The position numbers and the translations under genes were made by a program. Shown piece by piece: positions 63,568 to 64,000 of a DNA stretch of 64,000 bases (positions are counted from its first letter, which is position 1; the number at the start of each line of letters is the position of its first letter). Source of the DNA: Melioribacteraceae bacterium (GTDB taxonomy: Bacteria > Bacteroidota > Ignavibacteria > Ignavibacteriales > Melioribacteraceae); assembly GCA_019638015.1 (NCBI GenBank), contig JAHBUP010000001.1, positions 744,001 to 808,000 on the forward strand. The letters are read 5' to 3'. The notes under the pieces are model-generated. The model saw nothing but the letters and a program-made list of their open reading frames with translations, was not told where the DNA came from and did no database searches.

Positions 63568-64000
63568 ATTCCACCGGCATGATAGTGAAAAAATTGTTCT
63601 ATTTATTCGCTTTCGCTTTCTCCTTGATAAATGCACAAAATAAACTGCAACTTCCCGCTATCATTGGCAGCAATATGGTGCTTCAGCAAAAATCGAGTGC
63701 ACCCATTTGGGGCAAAGGTGAGCCCGGTTCAGAAATTGAAATTAAGTGCAGTTGGAGTTATACTACAAATACGGTTACCACGAAAGATTCTACTTGGAAA
63801 ACTGAATTATTAACTCCTTCCGCTGGAGGACCATATAAAATTGAAATTATCAGCAAGAATAATAAAATAGTATTAACCAATATTTTAATTGGTGAAGTGT
63901 GGCTCTGCTCAGGGCAATCAAATATGGAAATGCCGCTGGAAGGCTTATCGGCTAAAGATTCGGTCTTAAATTCTAAATATGAAATCTTGAACGCTAATAA
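63564..64000 (+). CDS. Sialate O-acetylesterase-like protein, N-terminal part (runs off window)
   Basis: The start ATG overlaps the HTCS stop (ATGA); ATG 63579 is an alternative. A signal peptide (KKLFYLFAFAFSLINAQ) is followed by LPAIIGSNMVLQQKSSAPIWG and the active-site block GEVWLCSGQSNMEMPLEG, which has the catalytic Ser of the SASA/SGNH family. Such enzymes remove acetyl groups from sialic acid or from plant glycans. The catalytic His and the rest lie beyond the window. Confidence 0.88.
   Translation, partial: MNSTGMIVKKLFYLFAFAFSLINAQNKLQLPAIIGSNMVLQQKSSAPIWGKGEPGSEIEIKCSWSYTTNTVTTKDSTWKTELLTPSAGGPYKIEIISKNNKIVLTNILIGEVWLCSGQSNMEMPLEGLSAKDSVLNSKYEILNAN

Noticed and set aside
1-64000. 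CRISPR array, rRNA, complete tRNA genes or a replication origin
   Set aside because: No regularly spaced short repeats, rRNA-like sequence, foldable tRNA or clustered DnaA boxes were noticed on reading both strands; a dedicated search was not possible here.

Overview
The window most likely comes from a Bacteroidota/Ignavibacteria-type bacterium. One secreted protein (36908-38539) ends in a T9SS-type sorting tail with the NNYPNPFNPST pattern that is characteristic of Ignavibacteria and relatives. The rest fits a glycan-degrading member of that group: TonB-dependent receptors with an N-terminal carboxypeptidase-regulatory domain, a hybrid two-component regulator fused to AraC, GH92/GH28/GH31 enzymes and AT-rich DNA. 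No SusD-like lipoprotein, rRNA, complete tRNA or CRISPR array was seen.

Layout. (1) 1-10.4 kb, envelope genes: the end of a beta-barrel gene, a LolD-like ABC ATPase and FtsX-like permease followed by a LolA-like protein and a barrel protein, two small exported or membrane proteins, a patatin-Omp85 (PlpD-like) phospholipase and a TonB-dependent receptor. (2) 10.4-15.0 kb, a probable nitrosative-stress/NO block: an Rrf2 regulator in an operon with a two-subunit heme-copper oxidase-like enzyme that has lost its CuA ligands and one CuB histidine, and divergent DUF438/hemerythrin/PAS and DUF1858/DUF2249 genes. (3) 15.0-20.6 kb, a decayed mobile segment: duplicated repeats ending in a tRNA-like 3' sequence, a frameshifted transposase plus a second remnant, a wHTH-nucleotidyltransferase/HEPN pair and a GH28 pseudogene. 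(4) 20.6-26.2 kb, a sugar catabolic operon (FucP-like transporter, class II aldolase, PfkB kinase, D-lyxose/D-mannose isomerase, frameshifted ROK kinase, double-SIS protein) with two palindromes in front. (5) 26.4-38.6 kb, a glycan locus: metallophosphoesterase, GH28, a lipoprotein of unknown function, GH92 mannosidase, YhhN-like membrane protein, TonB-dependent receptor and T9SS-tagged beta-helix protein. (6) 38.7-47.1 kb: tandem-DUF1080 protein, glycerophosphodiesterase, HAD lipoprotein and glpT, facing a glpK-glpD-glpF operon. (7) 47.9-55.9 kb, a co-oriented cluster: LarC C-terminal domain alone, GmhA-like isomerase, a protein of unknown function distantly like deoxyhypusine synthase, a PfkB-HAD fusion, an exported HAD phosphatase, an EEP phosphodiesterase and a Tat-exported Gfo/Idh/MocA oxidoreductase. 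(8) 56.1-64.0 kb: GH31 glucosidase, hybrid two-component regulator and the start of a sialate O-acetylesterase.

How it may work together (inference): secreted GH92/GH28/GH31 enzymes and many phosphoesterases would dismantle a mannose-containing, possibly phosphorylated or glycerophosphorylated glycan. Mannose would pass through the isomerase-kinase-aldolase operon, and glycerol or glycerol-3-phosphate through GlpT/GlpF/GlpK/GlpD. The least familiar parts are the CuA-less oxidase-like complex and the GmhA / DHS-like / kinase-phosphatase cluster.
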